A stretch of DNA of 64,000 bases from Corydoras sp. C115 (lineage: Eukaryota > Chordata > Actinopteri > Siluriformes > Callichthyidae). The position numbers and the translations under genes were made by a program. The stretch spans positions 448,501-512,500 of the forward strand of contig JAFMOC010000395.1 of NCBI GenBank assembly GCA_019802505.1. Reading direction: 5' to 3'. How positions within the stretch are numbered: the first letter of the stretch is position 1; the number at the start of each line of letters is the position of its first letter. The notes under the pieces are model-generated. The model did not search any database. It saw nothing but the letters and a program-made list of their open reading frames with translations, and had not been told where the DNA came from. Of the stretch, positions 10,211 through 24,200 are shown one piece after another.

Positions 10211-13200
10211 CTGCAATACAATCAACCAGCTTTACCATCACTCACATTCCATCCATCCAGCATCTTCTGCTTTATTCTCTATTAGGGTCACGGGGGGGGG
10301 GAGGGTTCCCCATGCCCATCCAGGGGAGAACGTCTCGGGCGCTGGGCACACACTCACTCACACAGACACACTCTATATGGGGCAATTTGGAGAATTCAAT
10401 TGACCTTCATTCATGTTTTTGGACTGTGGGAGGAAACCGGAGAACCCGGAGGAAACCCACGCGGACACGGGGAGAACATGGAAACTCTAGCGCTGAGAGG
10501 AGAACATGCTAAACCACTAAGCCACCTTGCCGCCCGCTCACATTCCATTACCTGGATTTCCTCCCACATGACAGGATGCATGTCCATATGTTTATATATT
10601 CATTCATTCATTATCTTCCGCTTTATCCTATATTAGGGTCGGGGGGGGGGTTCCCCATGCCCATCCAGGGGAGAACGTTTCGGGCGCTGGGCAGATACAC
10701 CCAGGACAGGGGGCAATCTATCGCTGGGCACACACTCACACACACTCTATATGGGGCAATATGGAGAACTCAATTGACTTGATCCATGTTTTTGGACTGT
10801 GGGAGGAAACCGGAGAACCCGGAGGAAAGCCACGTGGACACGGGCAGAACATGGGAACTCCACCCAGATGGGGATTCGAATCGGGAATCCCTAGTGCTGA
10901 GAGGCGAACGTGCTAAACCACTATGTGGCGTGCCGCCCTTTTCATCGCTTCAATATTCATTCATTCATTATCTTCCGCTTTATCCTATGTTAGGGTCGCG
11001 GGGGGGTTCCCCATGCCCATCCAGGGGAGAACGTCTCGGGCGCTGGGCAGATACACCCAGGACAGGGGGGCAATCCATCGCTGGGCACACACTCACTCAC
11101 ACATACACACTCTATATGGGGCAATTTGGAGAACTCAATTGACTTGATCCATGTTTTTGGACTGTGGGAGGAAACCGGAGAACCCGGAGGAAACCCACGC
11201 GGACACGGGGAGAACATGGAAACTCCACCCAGATGGGGATCCGAACCGGGAATCCCTAGCGCTGAGAGGAGAACGTGCTAACCACTAAGCCACCTTATGT
11301 TTATAGAGTTTCTGTAAAACGTTTGGACACGCCCCCTTTTCGCTCCACTTATTGTTTTTAGTTCCAAATCCTCTAAAGATGGACTTTGTAGTCCAACAAT
11401 TCCATTCAGTAGTCCATCTGTTTGTGTTCTACAGTACATACTGTGTACTCTGTTCTAATGGACAGAACCCCAATGCAGGGGTTATTGGGTGGCTCCCAGC
11501 AGTGTCACTGAGGTGTTTAAATGAAACTGCACTAAAACCCCCCTCACCACATCAGTGTCACTGCAGAACTGACCATAAACAATCCACCACCCAAATGATA
11601 CCTGTTCTGTGATGGTGCTGACCAACAGAGAACAGAGAACCAACAGGGGACTAACAACAACAAAGAACACAGATGGACTACAGTCTGTTATTGTAGAACT
11701 ACAAAGTCCATCTAGATGGTGGACGAAACAGATGATGGAGGAAGACTTTTGAGAATCTTTAATTCTTTTGGCAGGACAGGCAGCAGGTGATGGAAGGCTT
11801 TAACTCATGTTACTCACTTCAGTGTCTCCGACAAGAAGAAGCTCTGCTGCATGTTATCATGACTGTCTGTGCTCGAATAGACATCTCTGATCCCCGAGTA
11901 GCCTGCGTCCACGCGGCAGTGTTTCTCCAGAGCCTGCAGAACACACAATCACATCTTTCATGACTCATGGAACCACATTACATCAAATCAATACAACCTT
12001 TTAGTTTTCTGAAACCCGGCTGCCACATGAAAAACATCAAAGAATCAGCAAACATCACAAAAACTAAGCCTCGTGTATCTATTTCAGCTCTTCAGCCCCC
12101 CCCCCCCACCCCCACCCCATCACACTGCGTTACACCATGTGGAGAGGCTAATGGAGGTTCATGGTTTGTGGAGTTCAACATCTTTTTTTGTTACCATTAG
12201 GGGTCACCACATTGAATTATTGTTTTCATCTTGCCTTGTTTGCAGTAGGAGTATCCACCTCCATCACTCCCATCCACCTGCATGTCCTCCCTCACCACAT
12301 CCTTCAACCTCTGCACTGACCTGCCTCTCCTCCTCTCGCCTGGTGGCGCCATCCTCAGCATCCTACTAACTGAAATGGCAGCTCAGTGCTTAGGGTGTTG
12401 GGATGTCACTCTGAAGGTTGTGGGTTCCAAGTCCCTGAAGTTACCAATGTGGTCTTTGAGCAAGACCCTTAACCCTCATTGCTCGAGGGAGGTTGCATCA
12501 ACCCTGTGTTCTGACTCCTACCAAGAGGATACTTGTAAGATCCATCCATCCATTATCTCCCGCTTTATCCTATATTAGGGTCGCGGTGGGGTTCCCCATG
12601 CCCATCCAGGGGAGAACGTTTCGGGCGCTGGGCAGATACACCCAGGACAGGGCGCCAATCCATCGCTGGGCACACACTCACTCACTCACACAGACACACT
12701 CTATATGGGGCAATTTGGAGAACTCAATTGACTTGATCCATGTTTTTGGACTGTGGGAGGAAACCGGAGAACCCGGAGGAAACCCACACGGACACGGATG
12801 ATGAACACCCAGATGGGGATTCGAACCCCACAGGAATCCCTAGCGCTGAGAGGAGAACATGCTAACCACTAAGCCACCGTGCCACCCCCATCCATCCATT
12901 ATCTTCCACTTTAGCCTCTATTAGGGTCGCGGGGGTGGGGGGGGGGAACAGAGGAAACCCACGCGGACACGGGGAGAACATGGAAACTCCACCCAGATTG
13001 GGATTCGAACTGGGAATCCCTAGTGCTGAGAGGAGAACATGCTAACCACTAAGCCACCGTGCCACCCTTCTTGTAAGATGCTTTAGATAAAATAACCAAA
13101 TGTAAACTCAAACCTCTGCCCAGCGTCCTGGGTGTATCTGCCCAGCGCCCGAAACGTTCTCCCCTGGATGGGCATGGGGAACCCCCCCCCCCCCCCCCCG

Positions 13201-14708
13201 CGACCCTAATAGAGGATAAAGCGGAAGATGATGGATGTATGGATGGAAACTCAAACCTCATCCCTCCTCTGTACATCCACCTCAATCTGACCTCCCCAAT
13301 GCTGCTTCCAATACGTCTCCCCCAGATCGGGATTCGAACCTGGAGCCGCAGCGCTGAGAGGAGAACATGCTAACCCGTACGTGTGTGTCCATTATTTTAG
13401 TCATATAGTGTATTGCGGTTCCAGTTAAAGGTCTCGTTCAATAAAAGCAGAGGAGAACGTGGTGTATGATTTATTCAGCAGAAGTCTGGTGGAAGCTTAA
13501 AGAGAATAAATGGAGCTGGGAAACAGGGAGGGATTTCACTTTTAACAGTTGAACTTTCTCCAGCCTCACAGAAGTGCTGTTCCTCTATTTCCACGTCTCC
13601 GTCTCATCAGTCTCTGTTAGTGGGGGTCTGTGCTAACTGGGATTTCATCATCAGTGTGGATTCGGGACGCAGACAGTTTGGCATTTCAGTCTTCGTGACA
13701 CAAATATTTCTTTTTTCTTCTCCTCCTCTCCCATCAGGCGTCTCAACAGCAGGAAGATCAGCGTGTTATCGCTCATACACCTTTCGGCATGTCTTTAAAA
13801 TATGCACGCAAACTGAAAAACCCACACCGGCTTCAGGGGGATGTGCGGAAACGTGGGACTCCAACCAGGAACCAAATCCAGAACCTTCCTGCTAATAATG
13901 CAGACGCCGACTCAATTCCCTAATGGACTTATGAACCAATGCCTTTTTTATTTTTTTTTTATTTTATTTTATGAACAGCAGTTAATGTTTTTTTATTGAG
14001 TCTCAGTTAAACTAAAGACATTATTCACTATTGGCTACGAGCCAAAAGGCACAGCTTCAAGCCAATCTGCATTACCATCCGATAAAAGACGCGGAGGAGG
14101 CCCGGAGGTGCTTACCTGCACTGCCTCCCAGCCCCACTCTCTGTATTTAGGGTCGTGGGTTAGACGCCACATGTACATGTAGCTCTCTATGACCTCTGGC
14201 CTCAGGATGTAGTAGCGGTCACTCAGTCGGGTAGCCGTTGCCTCCTCACCACCATCGAAGCGGAAAGCCTCTGGTCCGAGCTTAGTTGCTGTGAAGAAAT
14301 GTGAAACGTCACTTTAAAGAACGACGGACGGCCTCAGTACGTCGGACTGACTAGATATATCTGTTTTCCAGTTTTATCTTTTATCTAGTAAGGGCACGTG
14401 TGTGTGACATTGTGTGTGTGTGTGACATTGTGTGTGTGTGTGTGTGTGTGTTTATGTGCCCATGAAACAGAATAGGACTGCAGCGTTATTGTAGTTCTGA
14501 GAGATTAGACGACGTGAAACTGAGTTTGCTCTGCACAGACACAGTGTCATATTTAGCGCCTTTCACAACCAAAGTGGTCCCATGGGTGCCCCGCTGACAC
14601 TCCATTAGCTTAAAAGCTCAGCGTAAACTATTCAAAAACAACCTTATTTAAAACTTCTTTATACAACTAAAGGATTTGTGGAAACAAAAGCATTCGGATG
14701 TATGCACG

Positions 14709-14752
<44 letters not shown>

Positions 14753-15643
14753 GTATGACTTGTTTTTTAAGGTTTAAAATGTGGAAGGGTTTGGACAAAA
14801 AGTTTGGACACGCCCCTTTTTTTGCTCCATCATCTATCTCCTCCACTTATCATATAGATGGACTTTGTAGTTCTACAATTACAGACTGTAGTCCATCTGT
14901 GTTCTTTGTTGTTGTTTGTCCCCTGTTGGTTCTCTGTTCTCTGTTGGTCAGGAGCATCACAGAACAGGTATCATTTGGGTGGTGGATTGTTTATGGTCAG
15001 TTCTGCAGTGACCCTGATGTGGTGAGGGGGGTTTTAGTGCAGCAGTGCTGCTGGAGTTTCATTTAAACACCTCAGTGACACTGCTGGGATAGGACTAATG
15101 CACCAACCCAATAATCCTTGCTCTGTGGTGGTACTATTGGGGTTCTGACCATTAGAGGACAGAGTTCACAGTATGTACTGTAGAACACAGAGGGACTACA
15201 GTCTGGAATTGTAGAACTACAAAGTCCATCTTCACAAGAAGTGGAACAATAAGTGGAGCGAAAAGGGGGCGTTGTTGTTAGTCCCCTGTTGGTTCTCCGT
15301 TCTCTATTGGTCAGGAGCATCACAGAACAGGTATCATTTGGGTGGTGGATTGTTTATTGTCAGTTCTGCAGTGATAATGATGTGGTGAGGGGGGGGGGTT
15401 TTAGTGCAGCAGTAGTTTCATTTAAACACCTCAGTGACACTGCTGGGATAGGAATAATGCACCCACCCAATAACCCCTGCTCTGTGGTGGTACTATTGGG
15501 GTTCTGAGCATTAGAACAGAGTACACAGTATGTAACACAAACAGATGGACTACAGTCTGGAATTGGAGAACTACAAAGTCCATCTTTACGGGAAGTGGAA
15601 CTGAGAACATGGAGAATAAGTGGAGGGAAAAATGTGTGATACA

Positions 15644-15686
<43 letters not shown>

Positions 15687-17973
15687 CTTTAATGTAAATA
15701 GAGTACTGCAGGTATTCGAGTCGAGTCCTGTTGAAGGCTACGTACTGGTGCGACTGTAGGATTCGTGGCAGGTGTGTGTGATCTCCGCTGCCAGGTCCAG
15801 ATAATGTTGCTTCTTTTCCGACGCTGCATCATCGGCTCCGACGCCGACCATGCCGCCTGCGAAACATGCCAGGTGTCCCATCTTATGGTCCAGGATGCCA
15901 CCTCTCCATTCTGCCACGTAGGTCAGACCTCCCGAAGACTTCTGGACCAGGTTGGTTTCGATCGCCTGGTTAAAAAAGAGACGGTGACAAGATGAGGTCA
16001 CAACTACAACCAGCTCATCTCTATATCCACTTATTTGAGTCAATGGGCTGATTGCCCCATCTAAATTGCCCCTATGTAGCGTGTGTGTGCTCGAGTGAGT
16101 GTGTGCCCAGCGATGGATTGGCACCTTGTCCTGGGTGTATCTACCCAGCCCCTGAAACGTTCTCCCCTGGATGGGCATGGGAACCCTACACACCACTAGT
16201 CCCTATCCATCCATCCATCCATTATCTTCTGCTTTATCCTCTACTAGGGTCACGACGGGGTTCCCCATGCCCATCCAGGGGAGAACATTTTGGGCGCCAA
16301 TCTATCACTGGGCACACACTCACACAGACACACTCTATATGGGGCAATTTGGAGAACCCAATTGACTTGATCCATGTTTTTGGACTGTGGGAGGAAACCG
16401 GAGAACCCGGAGGAAACCCATGCGGACACGGGGAGAACATGCAAACACCACCCAGATGGGGATTCGAACCGGGAATCCCCAGCGCTGAGAGGAGAACATG
16501 CTAAACCACTAAGCCACCTGTCTCTGAATATAAAAATTAATTAATTAATAAAAAAAATTAAAGTAAAAGAGGGCGGCACGGTGGCTTAGTGATTTAGCAT
16601 GTTCTCCTCTCAGCACTAGGGATTCCCGGTTCGAATCCCAATCTGGGTGGAGTTTCCATGTTCTCCCCGTGTCCGTGTGGGTTTCCTCCGGGTTCTCCGG
16701 TTTCCTCCCACAGTCCAAAAACATGGATCAAGTCAATTGAGTTCTCTAAATTGCCCCATATAGAGTGTGTGTGTGTGAGTGAGTGTGTGCCCAGCGATAG
16801 ATTGGCATCCTGTCCTGGGTGTATCAGCCCAGCGCCTGAAACGTTCTCCAGTGGATGGGCATGGGGAACCCCCCCACCCCCCGCGACCCTAGTAGAGGAT
16901 AAAGCAGAAGATAATGGATGGATGGATTATTCAGAGACTTCTGAAACAAAGAGGAGAGGGTTTCCATGAGAGGAGAGACTCGACGTTTTAGAACCCTTTT
17001 CTCCTGCGTGGAGGCTGCTGCTCGATCGGTTCTGCTGCCTTTGTGAAGCGGAGCCAGAGCGGCGCGGAGGATCAATATCAAACGATCATCTTTTGTCCTC
17101 GTCCACATTGTTCCTTCGCTCCCGCTTCCTTTAATCCGCTACAAAGAACGCCGATTCCCATCAGCGCCGGCGTTCCAACACCATGAGTCTTTATTAACAG
17201 GAAGCCTTGTTAGAACACATCCTATGAGCCACAGGTCAGTGGGATAACCAGCCTTCTCTTCTCCGTGGTCATGACAACCTCATGCACCATGGACACCGTG
17301 TTAAACGCAGACGCCGCAGACGCCGCAGACCTGAGATGATCCACAAATAGAGCAGTGGAACAATTAAGACCGAAATCAATGAAATAAAGAACTCTGCAGG
17401 TCCTCGTTCCGCCTTCCAGAACCCAGAACCCTCCTAATCAACATCTCCACCATGTGGGCAGCTCCTCAACGGTCACTCCAAACCCCACGCACATGCACGG
17501 GTCGACCTCTAGTGGCGCTCAAGCGCCCGGCTGCGCCACCGATAAGCAAACTGAATGTGTGTGTGAACCTGTTTCTATGTGTGGATGCCCTCCACCTGCC
17601 TGCGCTGCTCTGCCCGATGAGTGCCGGGATAGGGTTCCTAATCAGGTGACTCGTCACTGGCCATTTTATTAGGTACAGCTCCACTTTATTAATCAGATAG
17701 ATGGACTTTTTTAGTTCTATCGTTACATTCTGTCGTCCATCTGTTTCTCGACATACTTTTGCTAGTACGCTTTAGTATGTTCTCTGATGATCAGGATCCC
17801 CACCGAGGAGGTATTAGGGTGGTGGATGATTGTCAGTACTGCGGTGATACTGACATGGTGGTGGTGTACAGGTGTCTGATCCACTCGTACCATCATCCAC
17901 CACCCTAATAACACCTGCTCAGTGGAGTCTAGAACTAAAGTCCATCTACATGGTAAGTAAAAAAGCAATGAGC

Positions 17974-18030
<57 letters not shown>

Positions 18031-18229
18031 TCTGCGCCGTACCTCCAGCGCACTGTAGTACATGCGCTTCGCCTCCTCGTCCGTCTTGTCCGATATCAGG
18101 TATGATTTGATCAGGTACTCGTAAAAGCTGTCCCCCAGGCCGCCCAGAGAAACGTGATCTGAGGGAAGAGACGCACGGAGACAATGATAAAAAGTACAGT
18201 TTAAACCGAGTGTGTGTGTGTGTGTGTGT

Positions 18230-18270
<41 letters not shown>

Positions 18271-21200
18271 GCATTTACTGTACACCTTTAGGAAACAGAC
18301 CTCTGAGGTCATGCATCATGTGGACCTGACCTGCAGTCCTCGTTAGGTCCACATTCGGTACCAATTTGGGACGAGGGAGGATTTTTAATGTTTTAAAAAC
18401 ATTAAATTAAAATTTAATAATAAATTAAAATTAAAAACATATTTGATTCTGTGCTAAATAAATAAGTTCAGAAGCAGGTTTCTTCTATTAAGTAAGTAAG
18501 ATTTATTTCTCTAGCACCTTTCACAGATATAGAATAACAAAGTGCTTAAAAAATTCATTCATTCATTCATTATTTATCGCTTTATCCTCTATTAGGGTCG
18601 CGGTGGGGTTCCCCATGCCCATCCAGGGGAGAACATTTAGGGCGCTGGGCAGATACACCCAGGACAGGGTACCAATCCATCGCTGGGCACACACTCACTC
18701 ACACAGACACACTCTATATGGGGCAATTTTTGAGAATTCAATTGACTTGATCCATGTTTTTTGGACTGTGGGAGGAAACCGGAGAACCCGGAGGAAACCC
18801 ACGCGAGGGAGAACATGGAAACTTCACTCAGATGGGGATTCGAACCGAGCGCTGAGAAAAAGTGGGGTGCATTCTGCCCCCTGATTCTTCATCCCCGCTT
18901 ATCTTCCACTCCTTCATTACCCGTTCAACCACAGCAACAATTATCCGCCGCTAATTTGCCGTCGCGCAGATTACACGCCGTCTTCCACTTCGGCACGCCG
19001 CCGCCGTTTCACAGGTGAATCTGAAAGATTCAATTTCCAGAGGTAATGGGATTTATTGTCATTTTAATAACCCTCAGCTACTGTATCGCCGTCCACTGCG
19101 CCAGCCCGATAACGTACGGGACGCGCCGAGCATAACGGACGTGCACGTCGAGCTTAAAAGGGCTGCATTCCGCAGAAAATGAGGTCTACGGATAATGACT
19201 GAGTGGAATCCCAATTAGCTTTAAACTGCTAGACATGAACTGGAACACTGGAGAGCTTGCTTCGTACAAAATCCATCCTAAGGACGAACATGAAGGTTTT
19301 GTTTATGTAACAGAGAGAACAGACGGTGGAATGTTCATCTCATCTCAGCTCATCATCGGGGAAACTCCACCCACATCCACATTCAAACCTGGATCCCCGG
19401 GGCTGAGAGGAGAACGTGATGACCGCTATGCCAGCGTGCCAACCGGTTTGAATATTCATTCATTCATTATCTTCCGCTTTATCCCCTATTAGGGTCGTGG
19501 GGGGGTTCCCCATGCCCATCCAGGGGAGAACGTATCGGGCGCTGGGGCGCCAATCTATGGCTGGGCACACACTCACACACACAGACACACTCTATATGGG
19601 GCAATTTGGAGAACTCAATTGACTTGATCCATGTTTTTGGACTGTGGGAGGAAACCAGAGAACCCGGAGGAAACCCACGTGGACACGGGGAGAACATGGA
19701 AACTCCACCCAGATGGGGATTCCCTAGCGTTGAGAGGAGAACGTGATGACTGCTATGCCAGCGTGCCAACCGGGTTGAATATTCATTCATTCATTATCTT
19801 CCGCTTTATCCTCTATTAGGGTCGTGGTGGGGTTCCCCATGCCCATCCAGGGGAGAACGTTTCGGGCGCTGGTCAGATAGACCCAGGACAGGGCGCCAAT
19901 CTATGGCTGGGCACACACTCACACACACATACACAATCTATATGGGGCAATTTGGAGAACTCAATTGACTTGATCCATGTTTTTGGACTGTGGGAGGAAA
20001 CCAGATAACCCGGAGGAAACCCACGCGGACACGGGGAGAAGATGGAAACTCCACCCAGATGGGGATTTGAACCGGGAATCCCTAGTGCTGAGAGGAGAAC
20101 GTGCCGACCACTAAGCCACCGTGCCGCCCGGGTTGAATATTATATATTATAAATGTTCATTAAGTCCGGTTTAACATCAAACAGCAGCACTGGTTCTTTT
20201 TTCCCGACAGGACCGTAATGATCTACACAGAGCCTGGTTTTCCAGAGGAGGCTGAAGGGCAGAGAATATTGTATTAAAGGCAGGAGATTACAGTATGAGA
20301 CTCACGTTGGACCCAGTTGCCACTGACGGGGCTCAGGAAGTTGGGGTACAGACCCTGCGGCTTCTCGATCTTATCCAGGTGCTTTCTGATGTTCATCACC
20401 TGCAACAGAGACACGGCCGGGTCACCAGACCATCCACATTTAACTTCATCCATTCATCCCTCACTTTCTGCCCAATCACCATAAAGGTGTGGTAGCTCAG
20501 TGGTCAGGGCGTTGGGTTATCAATCTGAAGGTTGGGGGTTCAAATCCCAGGTCCACTGAAGTTACCAATGTGGGTCCTTGAGCAAGACCCTTAACCCTCA
20601 TTGCTCCAGGGATGTTGTGATGAACCCTGTGCTCACCTTGTAAGTCGCTTTGGATAAAAGCGTCCAATAAATGACCAAATGTAAATGTAAATTAGGGGTG
20701 TCTTCAACTAAGGATTTTCATAGTCGAATCTGATTCGTCAGATTTTCCCTATAGTCGACTGATAGTCAAATCAGTTAAAATTTCACCACAAGATGGCGCG
20801 GGTGAGTCAGACATGAGTCTGCGGGTGTAACTGTCAGAAAAAAGACACATAATTGTTAATATTTGTTTTATTCGATGCCCGATTAATGTGTAGCCTATTG
20901 TTAAAGCGCACACATCATTTAAAAAACAATATTAACAGAAATTAGGATGATTTTATTTGACAAAAGGCTATATATATATATAACGAAAACAAAGACATTT
21001 CATGTAAAAACTAATGCTTAGCAGCAGCCATGGGCTCCCCCATGTGCTCAAAATGGTACAATCGACTATGAGGTTCATAGTCGACTACGGTTCTCCGAAT
21101 CGAATCGTCGAATCAGCGAATATTGTAGCTCACCCCTAATGTAAATGTAGTTTCAAGTTCAAGTTTCAAGTTTATTTGTCATTTATGCTCCATGTTGGGA

Positions 21201-24200
21201 CATGTGCACAATTCTTAAGGTGAGGCATCAGGATATAAACTCTACATAGAAGATAAATGACGTGGGTGGAACCCTAAACCAAACATTAGTGACACCCTTT
21301 AAGCCAATCAGATCCCCACACCAGCCAGCGCCCTTCTTCTCGACCTGAGGGTTCATTCTTTTGAGGGCCGTGAACAGACGTACATGTTAAATGTTTCTGG
21401 AAGGTGGCGTCACCTCCGCCCCTGCCTCCCCCCACCCACTTCATTCTGGTAACAGTGGGGTGCATTCTGCCCCCTGGTTCTTTATCCCCGCTTATCTTCC
21501 ACTCAATCAGCAGAATTGATCAATCTAGGTATTAATTATTAAATAATGCATGTGATCATTTACATAACAGCGTGAATGTTCAGCGCAGTAATTTACATTT
21601 ACATTTAGTCATTCAGCAGACGCTTTTATCCAAAGCGACTTACAAATGAGAACACCACAAGTCAGAAGCCATGGAGAAAACCAACTATACTGTAAATTCA
21701 TCAAACCTGATTGTTATTCGAACCCCCCCCTCCCCCCCGCTTTTTTTTTTTTCTTTTTTCTTTTTTTTTTACAACAGGTATTTGTTAAAGAGATGCGTCT
21801 TCAGTAGGTTCTTAAAACCGTTTAGTGATTCTGCCTTACGGACAGAGTTGGGAAGATCGTTCCACCATGTTGCAGTGGAGAACGCCACTGCATGAGAATC
21901 AGCTCCTCGGTGAGGTGGAACCGCCAGGCGGCGATCATCACTGGAGCGAAGTGAACGAGTCGGAGTGTATTTTGAAAAGATAGAGTGACGGTAGGAGGGG
22001 GAAGATCCAGAAATGGTTCTGTAGGCCTGAGTCAGTGACTTGTACTGAATGCGAGCAGCTACAGGGAGCCAATGGAGGGAAGTGAGTGATGGAGTGACAT
22101 GAGTTCTTGGGGGTTAAACACGAGTCGGGCTGCAGAGTTTTGAATCAGTTAAAGAGGTCTGATTGTGGAAGCTGGATAATTAATATGATATTCAATATAC
22201 AGAATGTCCAACTTGAACCCATCAATCATCCAATAATTTCTTTATTCTGAGGAATGAGAGGGATGATGTGTGGTAATGGATTTGTATGTGTAATGCATGC
22301 GTAACATTCACAGTTCCGACCTTCTCTGTGAAGACAGGATTCCCGGAGAGCTCAGTGAGATGCAGGAACTCCAAGTGCAGCGTCCCGAATTCAGCCAGGA
22401 TGCTGCTGCCGGCCGACGCCCAGCCCCAGTTCCAACTGGTACCACTGCAACAGAGGGCGAAGCGAGTGGCATGAGTACTGTCGCCCACGCTGTGCTCCAC
22501 GGCAACCCGCAACCATGGCAACCGGGCCATCACGCGAGCAGGTTGGGAGCCGCATGGCGGCTCGGCGTCATGGCAACAAGGCACAACTACAAAAGGAGAA
22601 TGCTGGCTGTGATGAAGCGTCAGGGGGCCCCAGCTGTATGAGGATGTGAACAGGACGGATCGACTGAGGCGTGAAATGAATCGAACTCGAGTCGAACAGA
22701 AGCAGGAAGGTGGTTATTTGGAACGGCACATATTTTTGGATTAGGGGTGTGGGGAGCGTGGTGCGGATCGCCTCTCGGTTGCTGAATTGAGGTGTAATAG
22801 TGTTAAAAAAAAAAAAAGAAGTGTAATAGTGTCTCCAGGAGTCATTGGTTTTGACCTCTGAGATTTAAGCCCGTATGAAATGGGGTTCAGCGGACGGGCG
22901 AGTGCAATACGGGGCTTATTTCTGAATCATCAGTCTGTGGGAGCCGGGCTCCTCCGTGTTGTTTGCGCTCGCAGGAATCACACGGAGACAGAGTGTGTAA
23001 TTCACACGCTCGCTGAGCCGGCCGGCCTGCTCATTGTGAGGGCAGCCTGCAGCTCGCGCCGCTTCTCAAAGCAAAATCGATAGGAGAGATGTCAGGGGAA
23101 GAGCAGGAGGAAGCCGCGAGAAAACTTTTGTCTTTAGGAATCAATGTGAAACTTTAGAAGAGCAACACTGTCCAGAAGAAAAAAAAACACAGTGTGATAG
23201 ATGTTTGGAAAAAAACGTCCTGTAGTTCATACTTACGGTTTAGGACCCTGAGGAGGTTTATATACTCTGTACAACCACCAAGAAGAGGCTCAAGATGTGA
23301 GGTAGAGCTATTGTGTTCTCTCAATTATTCATTCATTCATTCATTATCTCCCGCTTTATCCTATATTAGGGTCGCGGGGGGGTTCCCCATGCCCATCCAG
23401 GGGAGAACATCTCGAGCGCTGGGCAGATACACCCAGGACAGGGCGCCAATCCATCACTGGGCACACACTCACTCACACAGACACACTCTATATGGGGCAA
23501 TTTGGAGAACTCAATTGACTCGATCCATGTTTTTGGACTGTGGGAGGAAACCGGAGAACCCGGAGGAAACCCACGTGGACACGGGGAGAACATGGAAACT
23601 CCACCCAGATGGGGATTCGAACCGGGAATCCCTAGTGCTGAGAGGCGAACATGCTAAACCACTAAGCCACCATGCCGCCCTCTCTCTCAATTAGTTAAAT
23701 AAATTTATTTTTTATATACGACCAATTTGGGCGGCACAGTGGCTTTAGTGGTTTAGCATGTTCTCCTCTCAGCACTAGGGATTCCTGGTTCGAATCCCCA
23801 TCTGGGTGGAGTTTCCATGTTCTCCCCGTGTCCGCGTGGGGTTTCCTCCGGGTTCTCCGGTTTCCTCCCACAGTCCAAAAACATGGATCGAGTCAATTGA
23901 GTTCTCCAAATTGCCCCATATAGAGTGTTTTTGTGTGAGTGAGTGTGTGTCCTGTGATAGATTGGCGTCCTGTCCTGGGTGTATCTGCCCAGCGCCCAAA
24001 ACCCCCAGAACTCCCCCCCCCCCCCCGCAACCCTAATATAGGATAAAGCGGAAGATAATGAATGAATGAATATACGACCAATTTTATATTTATGCAAACG
24101 ATTTGGTATGAATTAACATTTACACAATTTGCAGGAAACGTCATCACAAGCTCATTGTGAATTTCCCTATTGTGGGACAAATAAAGGTTTATCTGATCTT

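Larger units (their letters stand above)
12373..13103 (+). mobile_element. tRNA-derived SINE of the second family, split by a V-SINE dimer
   Basis: Sense pieces 12373-12541 and 13070-13103 together form one element: head gcagctcagtgcttagggtg, middle gagcaagacccttaaccctc, and tail gcttta.ataaaa.aaccaaatgtaaa. The family's better copies have A box TAGCTCAGTGG and B box GGTTCAAATCC. The insertion between the pieces is the V-SINE pair at 12542-13069. Confidence 0.85.

Noticed and set aside
12240..12372. Possible coding segment in cacctgcatgtcctccctca region
   Set aside because: It resembles a dispersed low-complexity repeat common in fish; no intact frame with splice sites was found.
16052..16504. 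Many 60-190-codon ORFs with recurring FSPCPRGFPPGSPVSSHSPK or similar peptides
   Set aside because: These are translations of the V-SINE core in different frames and orientations, repeated at every copy.
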